A stretch of DNA of 64,000 nucleotides from Undaria pinnatifida (GCA_012845835.1 JABAKD010000029.1:14921453-14985452), one strand, 5' to 3'; shown: positions 1 to 11,780, numbered from the stretch's first letter. Numbers and translations: made by a program. Notes: generated from the sequence alone by a model not told the origin.

Positions 1-1270
1 CCTCCCTCCCCCCTCCCCCCCTCCCCCCTCCTCCCCTGCCCCCTCCCCCCCTCTCCCCCCCCCCCCTTCCCTCATCCCCCCTCCCCCCTCCCCCCCTCCC
101 CCCCTCCCTCCTCCCCCCCTTCCCCCCTCCCCCCCTCCCCCCTTCCCCCACTTCCCCCTCCCCCCCTCCCCCCCTCCCCCCTCCCCCCTTGCCCCCTGCC
201 CCCCTCTCCCCTCCCTCAATCCCCCCTCCCCCCTTTCCCTCATCCCCCCTCCCCCCTCCCCCTCTCCCCCTCTCCCCCCCTCCCCCCCTCCCCCCCTCCC
301 CCCTCCCCCCCTCCCCCCTCCCCCCCTCCCCCCCTCCCCCCTCCCCCCCTCCCCCCTCCCCCCCTCCCCCCCTCCCCCCTCCCCCCCTCGCCACTTCCCC
401 CCTCCCCCCATCCCCCAACCCCCTTCCCCTTCCCCTCTCCCCCCCCTCCCCCCCTCCCCCTCTCCTCCCTCCCCCCCTTCCCCTCTCCGCCTCCCCACCT
501 TCCTGCTCCCCCCCCCCCCCCCCCCCTTTCCCCCCTTCCCCCCTCCCCCCCCCCCCCTCCCCCCGCCCCCCTCCCCCCCCCCTCCCCCCTTCCCCCCTCC
601 CCCCTCCCCCGTCCCCCCCCGCCTCCCCCCCTCCCCCCTCCCCCCCTCCCCCCTCCCCCCGCTCCCCCCTTCCCCCCTCCCCCCTCCCCCCCTTTCCCCC
701 TCCCCCCCTCCCCCCCTCCCCCCCTCCCCCCTCCCTCCCTCCCTCCCTTCCCCCATCCCCCCTCCCCCCCTCCCCGTCTCCCCCCCTTCCCCCGTCCCCC
801 CCTTCCCCCCTCCCCCCCTCCCCCCCTCCCCCCCTCCCCCCTTCCCCCTCCCCCCTCCCCCCGCTCCCCCCTCCCCCCCTCCCCCCTCCCCCCTCCCCTC
901 ATCCCCCCTTTCCCCCTCCCCCCCTCCCCCCCTCCCCCCCTCCCCCCTCCCTCCCTCCCCCCCTTCCCCCATCCCCCCTCCCCCCCTCCCCGTCTTCCCC
1001 CCTTTCCCCGTCCCGCCCTTCCCCCTCCCCCCCTCCCCCCCTCCCCCCCTCCTCCCCTCCCCCCTCCCCCCTCCCCCCTCCCGCCGATCCCCCCTCCCCC
1101 CCTCCCCCCTCCCCCCTCCCCCCTCCCCTCATCCCCCCTTCCCCCATCCCCCCTCCCCCCCTCCCCGTCTTCCCCCCTTTCCCCGTCCCCCCCTTCCCCC
1201 TCCCCCCCCTCCCCCCCTCCCCCCCTCCTCCCCTCCCCCCTCCCCCCTCCCCCCCTCCCCCCTCCCCCCG
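1..1270. repeat. C-rich low-complexity tract (CCCCCCT-type)
   Basis: About 1.27 kb of almost pure pyrimidine, mostly runs of 5-7 C separated by one or two T, with rare A or G. The left edge lies outside the window. Longer sub-blocks recur (for example around 905-1000 and 1130-1210), so local duplication has occurred. The complementary strand is G-rich and could form G-quadruplexes. Open frames of proline/serine/leucine on the plus strand and glycine/arginine on the minus strand result from composition and are not genes. The unit is not a CCCTAA telomere repeat. The tract begins exactly where a LINE fragment ends. Confidence 0.95.
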
Positions 1271-1751
1271 GCCGCTTAGAGATGCCAACGGTGGATGGCG
1301 CTGCCGCAGTCTTTGCGCGTCGCTCTGCAGCTTTGCGTCTCTCCGTTTCATGCCAGTTCCGCATGAACAACTCGGCTCCCTCCTCTACTCGTCGAAACCA
1401 TCTGCCAGCCTTGTGAGCAGCCTTTCGCCACCCTTCGAATTTCATTCCAAAGACTGACATATTCTCCTTCAGATGCACCAACCAGTTCTTCTCTTGCCCC
1501 CCTGAGTAGCCCTTACCCCCAACAAGCTCCCCAAACATCACCCTCTGTGGCAGACGATCCTCCCCCATACGTGCTACGAATCCCGCAAACAATATCCTCC
1601 GTTTGCGCACTATCGCCTCTATGCTCTCGGAAGCTGTCTTGGCAAACGCGTCGGCGTACGATAGGGTGTGGTCGTCGCGCTTCCGATTCCGCCATCCGAG
1701 GCGTCGGAGGAGCATGAAGTGGTGAACCCGTCGTAGCCTGTCATAGTCTTT
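1271..1751 (-). mobile_element. 3' end of a non-LTR (LINE) retrotransposon ORF2
   Basis: A minus-strand frame opens after a stop at 1752-1754 and encodes about 160 residues resembling the conserved region after the reverse transcriptase in RTE/CR1/Jockey-like LINEs. Visible marks are a stretch like RRILFAGFVARMGEDRLPQR, then FGEL, a GGxxxxGGQEKNW segment and LKENMSVFG. In this family the segment reads roughly RWxGHVxRMxxxRLPKxxxxGEL. There is no RT catalytic region upstream, so the copy is 5'-truncated, as is typical of LINE insertions. The frame runs without a stop into the G-rich (minus-strand) tract at 1270. The class is well supported; the clade is not determined. Confidence 0.75.
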
Positions 1752-1754
1752 CTA

Positions 1755-2640
1755 TTGGATGATGGTGTGTTGTCCGAATGTCAACCACCCCGCTGGAAAT
1801 ATGCCTTCTACGGTATGTACGGTATGTTTAGTTCTGGGTTGATTCCGATGGGGTATACGCCCTTTATATCAGTCTTGGTTTGGTCCAGATTTTGCCCCAG
1901 ATTTGTGGGTGGCTTCTGGCCGATCTTGACTCATCCCATGTCTTGATTGTGATAATATACTCGGATGAACGCGACAATAATATAATGGATTCTTCTACAT
2001 AAAAATGATCAGCACCTGGGACTTTTGTTTTATCCGGTGCCACCGCGGAACCAAGGCCCCCGCATGAGGTGGGCCACGCGAGCAAGCCGACCCTGAGCAT
2101 GGGTTTTACCATCACACTAGCGAAAGACGGCCATTACATTGGAACCAACCGTGCTCGGGGAGGTAAACGCGCTGGACCGGGGCTGACTCAAGACACTTTT
2201 TTCCCGGGATGCTTCAGGAGCGACTTTTCTTCGTCATCGACCCCCACTCTACACGACAGTGACGGAACCCGCGCGTACACCAGCAGCAACAGAGAGCAAG
2301 ACCATCGAGACGCAGCCTAAGGCAACCAGATACAGGAAACGTGCTTGCATTGAGCGAGTGATCTCGGGGCTAACTTTTGAGCTGCAGTTACGAGCAATTC
2401 TGAGCGACGATGATTGGGAAAGGGGGGAAGGAGGGGCGTCATGCTCAAGAGACTGAGGTCTGGGTTTGGCCATCATCGTCTTGAAAGTTGTGGGCCTTCC
2501 AATGGCCGTCACAAGATAGCGTAAGACCGCCCTGACTTCTTCGTGATGTTGCGTTCTCTCCCCAGTGCCATTGATGGTGCATTTGATACCCTGCATGAGC
2601 CCAATGCCGTCTTTAGTCAGTTCCTAGGGTCTGCTAGTAT
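1755..2640. other. Non-coding interval, no gene recognised
   Basis: Open frames on both strands are short and overlap each other (for example a minus-strand frame of 115 codons ending near 2249). None shows a motif or splice context I recognise. It may hold further decayed LINE sequence upstream of the 1271-1751 fragment, but I see no RT motif. Confidence 0.4.
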
Positions 2641-2820
2641 GAGTTTTTTTTTCTCTCTTTCTTTCCTGCTTCCTCTTCTTGTCTTCTAATCTTTTCTTGC
2701 TTTTCTTGTCTTTTCTTGCTTTTCTCGTCTTTTCTTTTCTTTCCGATCCTTTTTCGTTTTTCCTTTCGCTTTCTTCTCGCCTCTCCTTGCCTTTATCTTC
2801 TTTTCTTCTCTGTGTTTCTT
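2640..2820. repeat. Pyrimidine-rich microsatellite-like tract
   Basis: T- and C-rich sequence with repeated units of the type cttttcttg and cttgtcttttcttgctttt. It directly precedes the dispersed repeat at 2820-3180, and a shorter pyrimidine stretch sits at the equivalent place near 35600. The tract is therefore probably part of the same element. Confidence 0.8.
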
Positions 2821-3180
2821 TTTTCCAATTGACTTGCGTCTGTCGTGCGTATGCGTAGAGGGATAGATCCTACGTGTAGTATATACGTGGTAGTCTTTCT
2901 TGGGTGGCAAGCGGTATAGTCGGTTTTTCCAGGCGCGAGTAATGAGACGTATGCACCGGCATGGACCTGGCACATCGTAGGAAGACTCCCGATTTCACTT
3001 TTATATGTTTCTGGTGGAGGCATGAATTGCGTCAGCTGTGATATATGCGTGTACCACCTTGGGTTGTTTGTGTTTTCCCCTGTGGTATTCCTCAGCTCCA
3101 GAGTGACTGGAGCCTGTCCTGTGACCACGGACTTGATTATGCGAGTTAATGTGAGAACCACAACAACAACAAGTACCCCC
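2820..3180. repeat. Dispersed repeat, copy 1 (shared with 35636-35995)
   Basis: About 350 bp are nearly identical to 35636-35995 in the same orientation. Both start at ccaattgacttgcgtctgtc and end in a CAACAACAAC stretch. In the second copy this sequence is the inside of a Harbinger-like MITE with clear ends; here no terminal inverted repeat is visible. Copy 1 is therefore either a truncated MITE or the source of the MITE filler. Confidence 0.85.
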
Positions 3181-3647
3181 CCCCGTGACTGAGCTGGTAG
3201 GTAAGGTATGACCACATAATTGTAGCCCGCTCCCGCCTTGAGACAGCAGATAATTGATCAGCTATGCTGCATGATTTGGCAATCCGGGGTATCATGGCTG
3301 TTGGAATTTACTATCTCCACAAGGTATCTTCTACGATACTATTTGGTTTGTCTTGGGATTTTTCGGGGTTGTGTTATTTTATGAAAGATATTAGGTGTGC
3401 TGAAAGTATACCTCGTAGTAATGGGTGAAAGTGTACACGAATAAATTGTGGACGATTCGTTCTTGAATAAGTAACATCGGTGATAGTCATTGCGCAGGCA
3501 TACACGCATATGCACGTATGTCACGAATGATAATTGATGGTCGGTTGACTTCTGGTTATTCGTGGTATGATATCACTCATCAGGGGTTCTCCCAATGGGC
3601 GTCTTGGTGCAATCCTCCAATCCCCATTACGGTGGTATATGATACAA
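3181..3647. other. Non-coding interval upstream of the copia element
   Basis: No gene is seen. I looked here for a 5' LTR matching the sequence after 8948 and did not find one. No primer-binding site convincingly complementary to a tRNA 3' end was found. Confidence 0.5.
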
Positions 3648-3790
3648 GGGCTCCGCGTCGCGGGCGGCTGACGCCGCCCGCTCCGCTCGCGCGAGGAAGA
3701 TTTCAACTAAATATGAAGGGGGCAGAAAGAGTAGGCCCATGAATTAGTGCAGCTAGCGATTTGATAACGCCAAGAGGTACTTGTCCAGAG
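3648..3790. repeat. Hairpin-bearing dispersed repeat, copy 1
   Basis: This segment contains a strong hairpin, cgggcggc-tga-cgccgcccg, followed by a stretch that resembles 30916-31060. Both copies share acaagggct before the hairpin and the downstream run gccaagaggt. The segment lies just before the copia gag and could belong to its untranslated leader. Confidence 0.65.
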
Positions 3791-4019
3791 TTGATCGCCC
3801 TGTCTGTGCTGTGCTGTATGTTTGCGATGTCACGTTCTGATCGGCAGTACAGTAGTACTGGTGTAATTGGCGTAAAAAAACGCGAAGAGGACCGAGATTG
3901 AGTCCTCTGGTTCTGAGCGTGTTGCATCTAGAGACACCGGACTAGAGGCTGGTGCGCACCAATCGGGTGCCACCGGCGGGGCCGAGGGAAGTACGGGCGG
4001 CGATGCCCAAGGCTTTGGC

Positions 4020-5600
4020 GTGTCCAGCATGCGGGTTGGGAGTAGGAGTGTTAGCTCAGGCTTGAACCCCCATGTATCTTCTGAAAGTCGTTCCTCTGTT
4101 CCTGCCGTAAGCTTTGGTTCGATCCACGGGACTGTCGGTAGGGCTGCTGTAGGTAGCCAGTCCGCTGTTCCGCCCGCTCCTTCTCTGTTGAGTGAGTGGT
4201 GGGAAAACGTCGCCAGTGGAAACACTCTGATTCCTCCGGCTGACATTACTGGCACAGGAGAAAAGTTGGTTAGGAGTCCTTTTAAAGTTCCCAAAACTCC
4301 TGTTTTTGACGGCAGCGACGTGTCGTACCCCTCACGGTCGCAGAACTTTCTTCTGCTGAGTGCCCGACACAACAACCTGTATGAGGCGTTTGTTTCCGAG
4401 ATTGAGATTCCGATTGCAGACATAGGTTTTGACTTGACCCCCTGGATAGAGAAGGGTTTCAATGTGGGTGTGATTCGTCAGGCGGAGATGGCTTGGTGGT
4501 TTTCGTTCGACTGCTTGAACAAGGATAGTCTGAAAACCATGGCTAGGCACGCTGGTTCCCCCAGCAAGGCGTTTTGTGCGCTAAAGGATAATTTTCTGCC
4601 GTTGAGCCAGAGTCAGATTCGTGTGCAGGAGGAGAAACTGAAGTCACTGCGCATGCGTTCGAACGAAAATCCCGCAACCTTCTTTGCATCCATGAGAGAG
4701 ACGCTTAGTGTTCTGCAAATGCTTGAAGTCAAGAAAGATGACAGCGAGGTGTGCAATCTGATGCTTGAAGGGCTGTCGCACGAGCACAGGACTTTGCGTG
4801 AGACTCTTGTAGTGGTCTGTCCGAATGACCCATCGTTCATCAAGAATAAAGTGCGTGAGCGTTACCTAGACTTGCAGGCACAGGGTGGTTCGAAGAATCA
4901 CAGCAGTTTTGCTCTGGAGTCTAGGACTGAGAGGAAGAGTATCAAGAAGCACAACAACAAGCCGAAGTCTAACTCCGAGTCTGATTCGTCCAAGAAAAAT
5001 ACTTTTCAGGGGAAGTGTTTCAAGTGTGGGGAGAAGGGTCATTTGAGGAAGGACTGCCTGGGTCGCATCATCGCTCATCCCACACAGACTGGGAAATCCG
5101 AGGCCGGCGAGGATGAGAGCGGTGAGAAGTCTGACGTTTCTTATTTGGAGTGTCTGCTAGCACGCCGGAATGATGTGATTGTGCAGGCATGTGAAGGGTT
5201 GGGCAGTATGATGTATGATGTTTCCGGTTTGAAGTGTCTGCTAACATCACGATATGGTCTGATTTTGAGCGCTGTCAACAAAGATATGATTATGAACGCT
5301 GTTAACAAGTCTGAGTACTTCGAGAATTGGTATGCGGACCCGGGCACAGCTTTTCTCATAAGAGATTGTCTCGCTTGCATGAAGGATTCGAAGCTCTGTC
5401 AGAAGAACGTTAACGGGATTGGTGGCGTGTCTTGTGAGGTAGAATTCTTTGGAACACTGGAGTTGGTGTTTGTGACTGCTGACAGCGAGTTTTCAGTAGA
5501 GCTGAAGAACGTGTTGTACTTCCCCAACTTGGGGTACAACCTCTTTCCTCCGAGCGCAGCGAGTCATGGAATGGTCTTGGTGGTCCTGATGGTGTTATGA
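4020..5600 (+). pseudogene. copia gag and start of protease
   Basis: A 526-codon frame. Residues about 85-290 resemble the retrotransposon gag domain (UBN2/DUF4219-type). A CCHC zinc knuckle follows (CFKCGEKGHLRKDC, spacing C-x2-C-x4-H-x4-C) at about residues 335-348, which binds RNA in active elements. The protease region begins near residue 440 with NWYADPGT, where active copia proteases have a D-S/T-G catalytic triad. Here it reads D-P-G, so the enzyme is probably dead or this is an aberrant substitution. The VLYFPNLGYNLF motif typical of the protease end is present just before the frame is lost at about 5560. Confidence 0.85.
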
Positions 5601-5736
5601 CTGCTTTTCAAGGGCAAGTCACTTTTTAGAACTTCCATGGCATGCTGATTGCGACTGCGTATCGTCTAGGAGAAGACTCTATTGGTACGGTGTTGGCGGC
5701 CCTCACTCCTTCAAACCCCAAAAGCATGAAACCACG

Positions 5737-7022
5737 ATGGATGTGAACGAGTCCCACAACATTTATGCTCATTCGCACGAGGGATTGCTTTGTACTACTG
5801 CAAAGCGACTAGGTACCGAGTTGGTTGGTGACATGCATGCTTGTACGGGATGTTCAATGTCGAAGGCTATTAGGAAAGGAATTTCTCATGAAACTAAATG
5901 TAGATCAGATAAAAAGTTGGGCAGAGTTTTTGTTGACTTGGGAGGGAGGAAGGACGTTGCGTCCGTAGGGGTCAAACATTACCCCATGATTGTGAAGGAT
6001 GATTTCACAAGGCGTGCATGAATGTATTACCTGTGAATAAATCAGACGCTGGCAGTGCTTTCCGAAGTTTTCTTGCGAGTGTGCGTGCTGATGGAATCCC
6101 ATCATTGGTTGATATTGTTAGATCTGACAATGGAGGGGAGTTTTTCGGGGGGGAATTCGCATCTGTGTGCAATGAGCTTTTGATCAAACAAGAGTTCACT
6201 CCGGCTTATTGTCCGCGATATAATCGTGTTGCAGAGCGTGGTTGGGATTGATTGAGGAGGCCGCGACGGCGGCTCGTATTCAGGCGAAAGTTCTTTTTTG
6301 GGCATGTGCAGTTACCTAAGACTGACAAACTCTGGGCTGAAGCTATGCACTGGGCTTGCGAAGCAATGAACCACACCGCATGTTCTGCTAACCCTGACTC
6401 CAAGTCACCGTGTGAGATGTGGTATGGAGAACTTCGTCCTGCTAGACCGTATCCGTTTTTGAAGCCGGCGTACTGCAGGTGGCAGCGACCGTCGAAGCTG
6501 TTACCGAAGGGTGAGAGTTGCTTTTATGTCGGTCCTTCGAGAGACCACCCCCGTGATTGTCATAGAGTACTTACGAGGGCTGGGACTATCCAGGAAACGA
6601 GAGATGTGACGTGGGAGGTGTTGCCGTCACAGCTCCCTTCAATGCAACCTTACTTGCCGATAGGGGTCGCAGAGGAGGGAGGGGAGGAAAGTGACGACGA
6701 TGTAGAAGAAGCCGAGGTATGGCCCATTGTTGGGAGAGGAGTTGCCTACACACTTTTAAGACGTGATGTAACGGCTTCTGGTGCAGGAATCGATGAGGTT
6801 GTCAGTGTTGATGCAGGCAGTGTAGGCCAACCCCCCTCTGTTCCATCTTCCCCCTCTGAACCGTCTTCGCCCGTTAACAATATCTCTGATAGAGCAGCTC
6901 CCTCCGTGTCTTCTCCAGCGCCTGAGACTGATGGAGAGGGGCAGGGAGGGCAGGAGGCAGGGGAGGTAGAGATGGGGAAGCCGGGAGGGGATGATGAGGT
7001 CGATTGGGCCGGGAGAGCATGA
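5737..7022 (+). pseudogene. copia integrase, broken
   Basis: The first part (5737-6021) carries the GAG-pre-integrase zinc-binding region, with HNIYAHSHEGLL and then CTGCSMSKA. The frame then changes. The 6018-6251 part carries the integrase core stretch VRSDNGGEFFGGEF and a diverged YNRVAERG (usually NGVAER). A stop at 6249-6251 and compensating indels around 6245 and 6292 follow. The last part (6252-7022) continues with LPKTDKLWAEAMHWACEAMN and CEMWYGELRP, the usual C-terminal integrase signature, and ends in an acidic linker. The first catalytic-core Asp lies in VDLGG, where DLWGP is usual. Confidence 0.8.
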
Positions 7023-7489
7023 TGATGTAGAGTCGATTGGGTCGGGAGGGCCGGTAGAGGCGGAGGCACCCCCTCCAGCCGCTCGTCGTCCGCGGCATGT
7101 CGCTGAGCTTGCTGACTTTAATACTCCTGCGCGTGAGAATGATGAAGTAAGAGAATATAGAACTCGCGCGAAAACCCGTGCAGTTAACCAGCAGAGCGTA
7201 CCCGGCCTTGTGGCCACCCTAGGACCCATCTCCGCATCAGTGATAGTATATGCACTTGTAGCGGAGCAGCGAGCATGTGACGAAATCGGATTGCCGAAAT
7301 AATTCGTTCAGGATGTTGAGTCAGAGCCTGGTACCTATCAAAAAGCCCAGCAATCAAAGTACGCCATGATATGGGAGGTAGCTAGGTCTGCCGAAACTGA
7401 AGGCTTGATAAGAGCAGGAACGTTCGCGTTAGCAGTAAAGGTCCCAGTAGACTGTAATGTGATTGATGCTAGATAGATGAGTTTTCAAA

Positions 7490-8160
7490 TGGAAAGCAGA
7501 CGAAACAGGGACCATAGTAAAGGCCAAGGCTAGGCTTGTAGCGAAGGGCTTCAAGCAGAAGTACGGTGTGGACTATCTTGAGACGTTCTCGCCTACCGCA
7601 AATGCTGCATCTCAGCGATTGTTAGTAGCATTGGCGTGCAAGTACAACTTGGAATTACTCCACTGGGATATTGAGCAAGCGTTTGTTCAGTCGGAATTGG
7701 ATCACGAGGTGTTCATGAAGTTGCCTCCTGGCTGCAGTTCGATGTCAGGAAAGATTGCCCGTTTGAACAAGAGTTTGTACGGATTGAAGCAGGCATCTAG
7801 AACATTCTACAAGAGGCTAGTGTCGGACCTGAAGAGGATTGGTTTTGAGCAGTCTATGTCTGACCCTTGCGTCCTGCGTTTCATGATGGGAGACGAGGCG
7901 GTCGGTCGCGATTCACGTGGATGATATTCTGTATGCAGGAACTAAGAGTCTGGCTGAGGTGGTTGTGGAAGCACTAGGTGACTCTCTTCCTACGAAGAAT
8001 TTGGGTGAGGTCAAGTTCTTTCTTGGTTGCGAATTTATTCGCGACCGCGAGGCTGGCACGATTGAGATTTCTTAAGAGAGTTACATCTGGAGTGTTCTCG
8101 AGAAATTCAATATTTGTCGCACCAGCTCGATCCCTGCTTCCCTTGCCAACGATAACAGGT
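7490..8160 (+). pseudogene. copia reverse transcriptase, broken
   Basis: The frame begins around DETGTIVKAKARLVAKGFKQ and continues through VDYLETFSPTA, HWDIEQAFVQSEL, VFMKLPPG and LNKSLYGLKQASRTF, all diagnostic copia RT motifs. A frame change near 7905 precedes the catalytic box, read as IHVDDIL. The next block, NLGEVKFFLGCEF, is followed by an in-frame TAA at about 8074. The first Asp of the RT active site (in HWDIEQAF) and the DD pair are both present, so the decay is mainly frameshifts and stops. Confidence 0.85.
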
Positions 8161-8162
8161 CC

Positions 8163-8873
8163 TTGAAGATGGATGAGGGGCCAAAAGATGTGCCGTTCCG
8201 AGAGGTGGTGGGGAGCCTGATGTGGATCGCCAGCCAGACGAGGCCCGACATCTCGAATGCTGTGCGGGCTGTGGCGAGGCACTCTCACGAGCCAAAGATA
8301 AGCCACTGGAAGGCAGCCCAGAAGATCCTGAATTATCTTCTGGAAACGGCGCATCTAACTCTGAAGTTCAAGCAGGACAGTTCGGTATGCGTAGGCACGT
8401 TGGTGTACGTAGATGCCGACTTTGCGAGCAAGGCCACTGACCGTAGATCAGTTTCGGGAGCGGTGGTGTTTGTGGCTGCGATACTTGTGGTTTGGATTTC
8501 TAGGACTCAGAAATGCGTTTCACAGTCGACTTCTGAAGCAGAGTATCTTGCGATGGGCGATGGCGTGAAGGAGGCTCTGTTTGTGAACGGAATGCTTCAG
8601 CTCCTGAGGCCTAGTAGGAAGCCTCGTAAGATCGACATCCTTGAGGGCAACGAAGGAGCGATTGCGCTTGCAGAGAATCCGCTTAGCTCGAGTAGGAGTA
8701 AACACATCGACGTGAGGCACCACTTTCTTAGGAATTTGACCGAGGAGGATATATGATCGAGGTCACGCATGTTCCCAGCGAAAAACAGCATGCGGACATC
8801 CTCACGAAGGCTCTGCCCAGAGATCTTTTTGAAGTTCACCGCGACTTTGCACTTGGCTCGAGGGATGAGAAGT
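8163..8873 (+). pseudogene. copia RNase H and C-terminal tail
   Basis: The frame 8163-8756 holds VGSLMWIASQTRPDI, then the RNase H motifs YVDADFASKATDRRSVSG, STSEAEYLAM and SKHIDVRHHFLR. It is lost at 8756 after EEDI. The remaining tail, with EVTHVPSEKQHADILTKALP, continues in another frame to the stop at 8871-8873. A single small indel separates the two pieces. Confidence 0.85.
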
Positions 8874-8947
8874 AGAAGTACGACTTTTTTTTTCTTTCTT
8901 TGATACATATTTTTGGTCTGGTAGATACAACAGCCCCTAGGGAGGGT

Positions 8948-9345
8948 GTTCGTGATAGCGGCCGTGCGTATCGACTGAGTTGCGGTAGAACATCTGATTG
9001 AATGATTTGAATACCAGAACTGTCGATCTGAGGTTGCCTAGCTAGAACATAAGAATACTCTTTGTGGTGCTGCGGTAGTTAGGAAGATTGTACACACCTA
9101 AGGGTTATACATTGGACCGTAGAAGTATGTATGGTACATCGGACAATTGTCAGGTAGAATACTCCCGTATTGTTGCTAGACGTCGGATTAACGGCTTATT
9201 GCCGTGATCGGTACGTTGCATTGGTCCGATTGTGTGCATCTTTCCGAAGTGGCGTGGGAGCTCGCAGCCTTTGTGCTCGCCCCACTCGTTCACTCTACTT
9301 CCCGACCTGTCTCTTCAGACCAAGGTCTCATTGATACAATACCTC
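8948..9345 (+). repeat. Possible 3' LTR of the copia element
   Basis: A purine run (agggaggg) at about 8940-8947 could be the polypurine tract, and TGTTCGTGATAGCGG follows immediately. TG is the usual LTR start. The right edge is a guess. No matching 5' LTR was found, so this rests on position and the TG/polypurine context alone. Confidence 0.3.
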
Positions 9346-9760
9346 TTTCTCCCGAAGCCACGGATTTACCAACAAGGATAAGGAAGGGCGAGGGGCGTTG
9401 GAGGCGCCCCCCGAAGACTTTTTTGTGTTTCGTTCGTTCAAGCCCTGCAGACGTCAAGCAAAACAAAAAACGCTCAAGCCCTGCAGACGTCGAGCAAAAC
9501 AAACGCTCGAGAGAATGCCACCGCAAAATTCAAAACATAGCAACTACCGTTTGGAAATGATGCCAATTTTGTAAATCATCCAGGCGCTGCAGACGTCAAC
9601 ATACAACCGAAATCTCAAGCATTCCTCCTCGACATGCAATATTTTTGCAACTTCTCGCTCGGCATCCGTCCGCGTTCATGTCGAGGTGCGGAACGGATTC
9701 GGCAGGGTGAGGGGCGTTTGAGCCGCCCCCTGAAGACGGCGCTCGAACGAAGCTATTTGA
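9346..9760. repeat. Short direct repeats with GAGGGGCG and TGCAGACGTC motifs
   Basis: The unit ctcaagccctgcagacgtc plus about 15 bp occurs twice in tandem (9437 and 9473), and gctgcagacgtcaac recurs near 9590. A GC-rich block of the form gcgaggggcgttggaggcgccc (about 9388) recurs in diverged form near 9707. These look like fragments of repeated DNA; no gene is supported. Confidence 0.6.
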
Positions 9761-11780
9761 CCGAGAATTCCAGTTCCGCGAATCGCATACTGAGGCCGAG
9801 ACGAAAGAAAACTCCTGACCGAATCCCCGAAAATAGAATGATCGTGTAGTCTAGACTATAGACTATAGTGTTTTTATAACATTATTCTAACGACGTCAGA
9901 TGTTAGTTCGACGAATTGTTTGTGTACACATCGATAGGCCATGGGATTGCGCTTTAATTTTTCTCGAAGAAACCAGCTGTTTGTTGTTGGGTGGAGCGTA
10001 CTACTTGTAGAGCTCTCCATCTCCACTGAGAGAAGCCTCTCATAAAGCATTTGGTGGCGTGCACCTCTTCTACCTTCTTCACAAGTCCTTATTAAAAAGA
10101 ACATATTAATAGCATGCGTCAGAGTGGTCAACAGGACAGACAGGTATTATATCGTCACATGCTGTCCGCGCGTCGTATATCTTTTTGCGTTGCATTTATT
10201 AAACAGGTCACATCCTCTATGCCTGTTTTTATGTAGCCGATCAATGCTCTGCCAATCATTTGTTTTGACGTTTCCCCCCTGAAGCCTGAAAGGGGTTGAA
10301 ACGGGTCCATATTGTTGTGCCTAAATACCTGTTGGCGGTCAGCGCTGATAGGGATTCAGCAAGCGTAATGTACAACTTGTTCTACTCCCTCTCTTGTGTT
10401 AGCGAACATCGGAAGCATTACGTAAGAGTATTCTTTGCCTCCCAGGTGTAACTACCATGTATAGTCTCCAAGCACATGTTAATAAAAAAAGGCGTTGGAC
10501 GTGCTGTTACCCAGTCCACCTATTGTTCAGTTTTTCACTGGCGTGCTGTTTGTTACCCAGTGCACCGTAATGTTAGAGTTGGTTGAACGGTCGTATGAGC
10601 GAGTTCGCACACAAAGCATACCAGCCAAAGAGGCAGAGAGCCCCACATTACTTCCGCGCGTACCATCAATCCGACAATCTTCGCCAGTTCTCCTGTGTTA
10701 CATTACCCTGCCGATGAGAAAAGGACAAAGCGCCCTAGGCCGTCCTTTTGTGCTAGAATGTCCTGCCGATGAGAGAAGCGCACACAAATAATTTCATAAA
10801 TTACAAGTTTCATCTCGCCAGAGACACAAGCTTTACACGCCGTCAGGAGCAGGCCATTTAAGATGACCCCGACGACGAAAAAAAGCGTGCCTGGGTGCTG
10901 TTTTAGTAGCACGCCTAACAACTGTAACCTACCTATGGTCTTCGCTGAAAGCCTTCCCGCTGCAGGTTGATTTGCTGTGACGATGTTCTACAGCAGCTCA
11001 AGCAGTCCTTTCTACACCGCAAGATGCAAAGTCTACATCCATCTACCTAGGTGGCCCGGGCATGCACCCAGGATGTCACCTGGTGACCACAAACCTCTCC
11101 GAAAACCTCCAGCCAACCTAGGCCAACAAAATTAACTCCCCTACAACAGACCATATAGACAGAACCAAACTACAAAAACTGCTCTGGTTAGTCAGCACGT
11201 ACCAACGTTGTTGATCATCACTTTTACTTTTTAGCTCAAGTCGTAGGAGTGTTCATAGGAAGTTTTACTCTCAGCAACATTCTGGACAAGCCGTGGTAAC
11301 ACGTGTCATTCCTTCTCCCCCCAGGTACGTGCCTTCGTGCCTCCGTTTTTATCGCGCCTAGGGTGCAGCATTCCCATTGACCGTCGATTTGCATCCATAA
11401 AATTACAACTTTGCCCAAGCCCATGCAACGTAACATGATCTCAATAGGCGAGGAAGAAATAAACACACGTACCGCACGGTAAGGCTTGCACAGGACGGAG
11501 AAGTAGCATCATCGGCACCATGCAACCATTTACGACACCTCCCAAGCCACAGTTCGCTATCATGCCCGACATCTCACCTTATCACTCCTACCATTGGCCA
11601 GCGCATGTTCGTGGTACCAAATGCAACCAGTTCTCCTCCATTTATGATTGGTCAAAACCTTGTCAGAGGAACCGACACTTCCACCACCAGAAAACGGTCT
11701 TGCGTAGGGCTGTAGTAGGAATGTAGGGACTGTTCAAAAGTTAAACCTAGAAACTACGCCATGGATAGTGCGTGACCCAC
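9761..11780. other. Non-coding interval, nothing recognised
   Basis: All open frames here are under 100 codons and carry no motif I know. A short phrase (cgtgctgt plus ttacccagt) occurs twice near 10500 and 10545. I see no RNA gene, exon or transposon end. Confidence 0.4.

Larger units (their letters stand above)
4020..8873 (+). mobile_element. Decayed Ty1/copia retrotransposon, coding part
   Basis: The domain order is gag, zinc knuckle, protease, GAG-pre-integrase, integrase, reverse transcriptase, RNase H, which identifies Ty1/copia rather than Ty3/gypsy. The coding sequence is interrupted by several stops and frame changes: after about 5560, at 6019-6021, around 6245 and 6292, between about 7022 and 7490, near 7905, a TAA at about 8074, and near 8752. 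It cannot yield a full polyprotein without many recoding events. Coding similarity ends with an RNase H tail containing HVP...ADILTKALPRDLFE and a stop at 8871-8873. No 5' LTR was recognised, so the copy is truncated or its LTRs have diverged beyond recognition by eye. Confidence 0.9.

Noticed and set aside
1..1270. Telomere
   Set aside because: The unit is CCCCCCT-like and irregular, not CCCTAA or another known telomere unit, and ordinary genomic sequence continues on the right.
189..1457. Long Pro/Ser/Leu-rich plus frame and Gly/Arg-rich minus frame over the C-rich tract
   Set aside because: Any frame is open in almost pure pyrimidine repeats; no complexity, motif or splice context supports a protein.
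3830..4462. 210-codon minus-strand frame
   Set aside because: It is antisense to the copia gag, which has clear family motifs on the plus strand.
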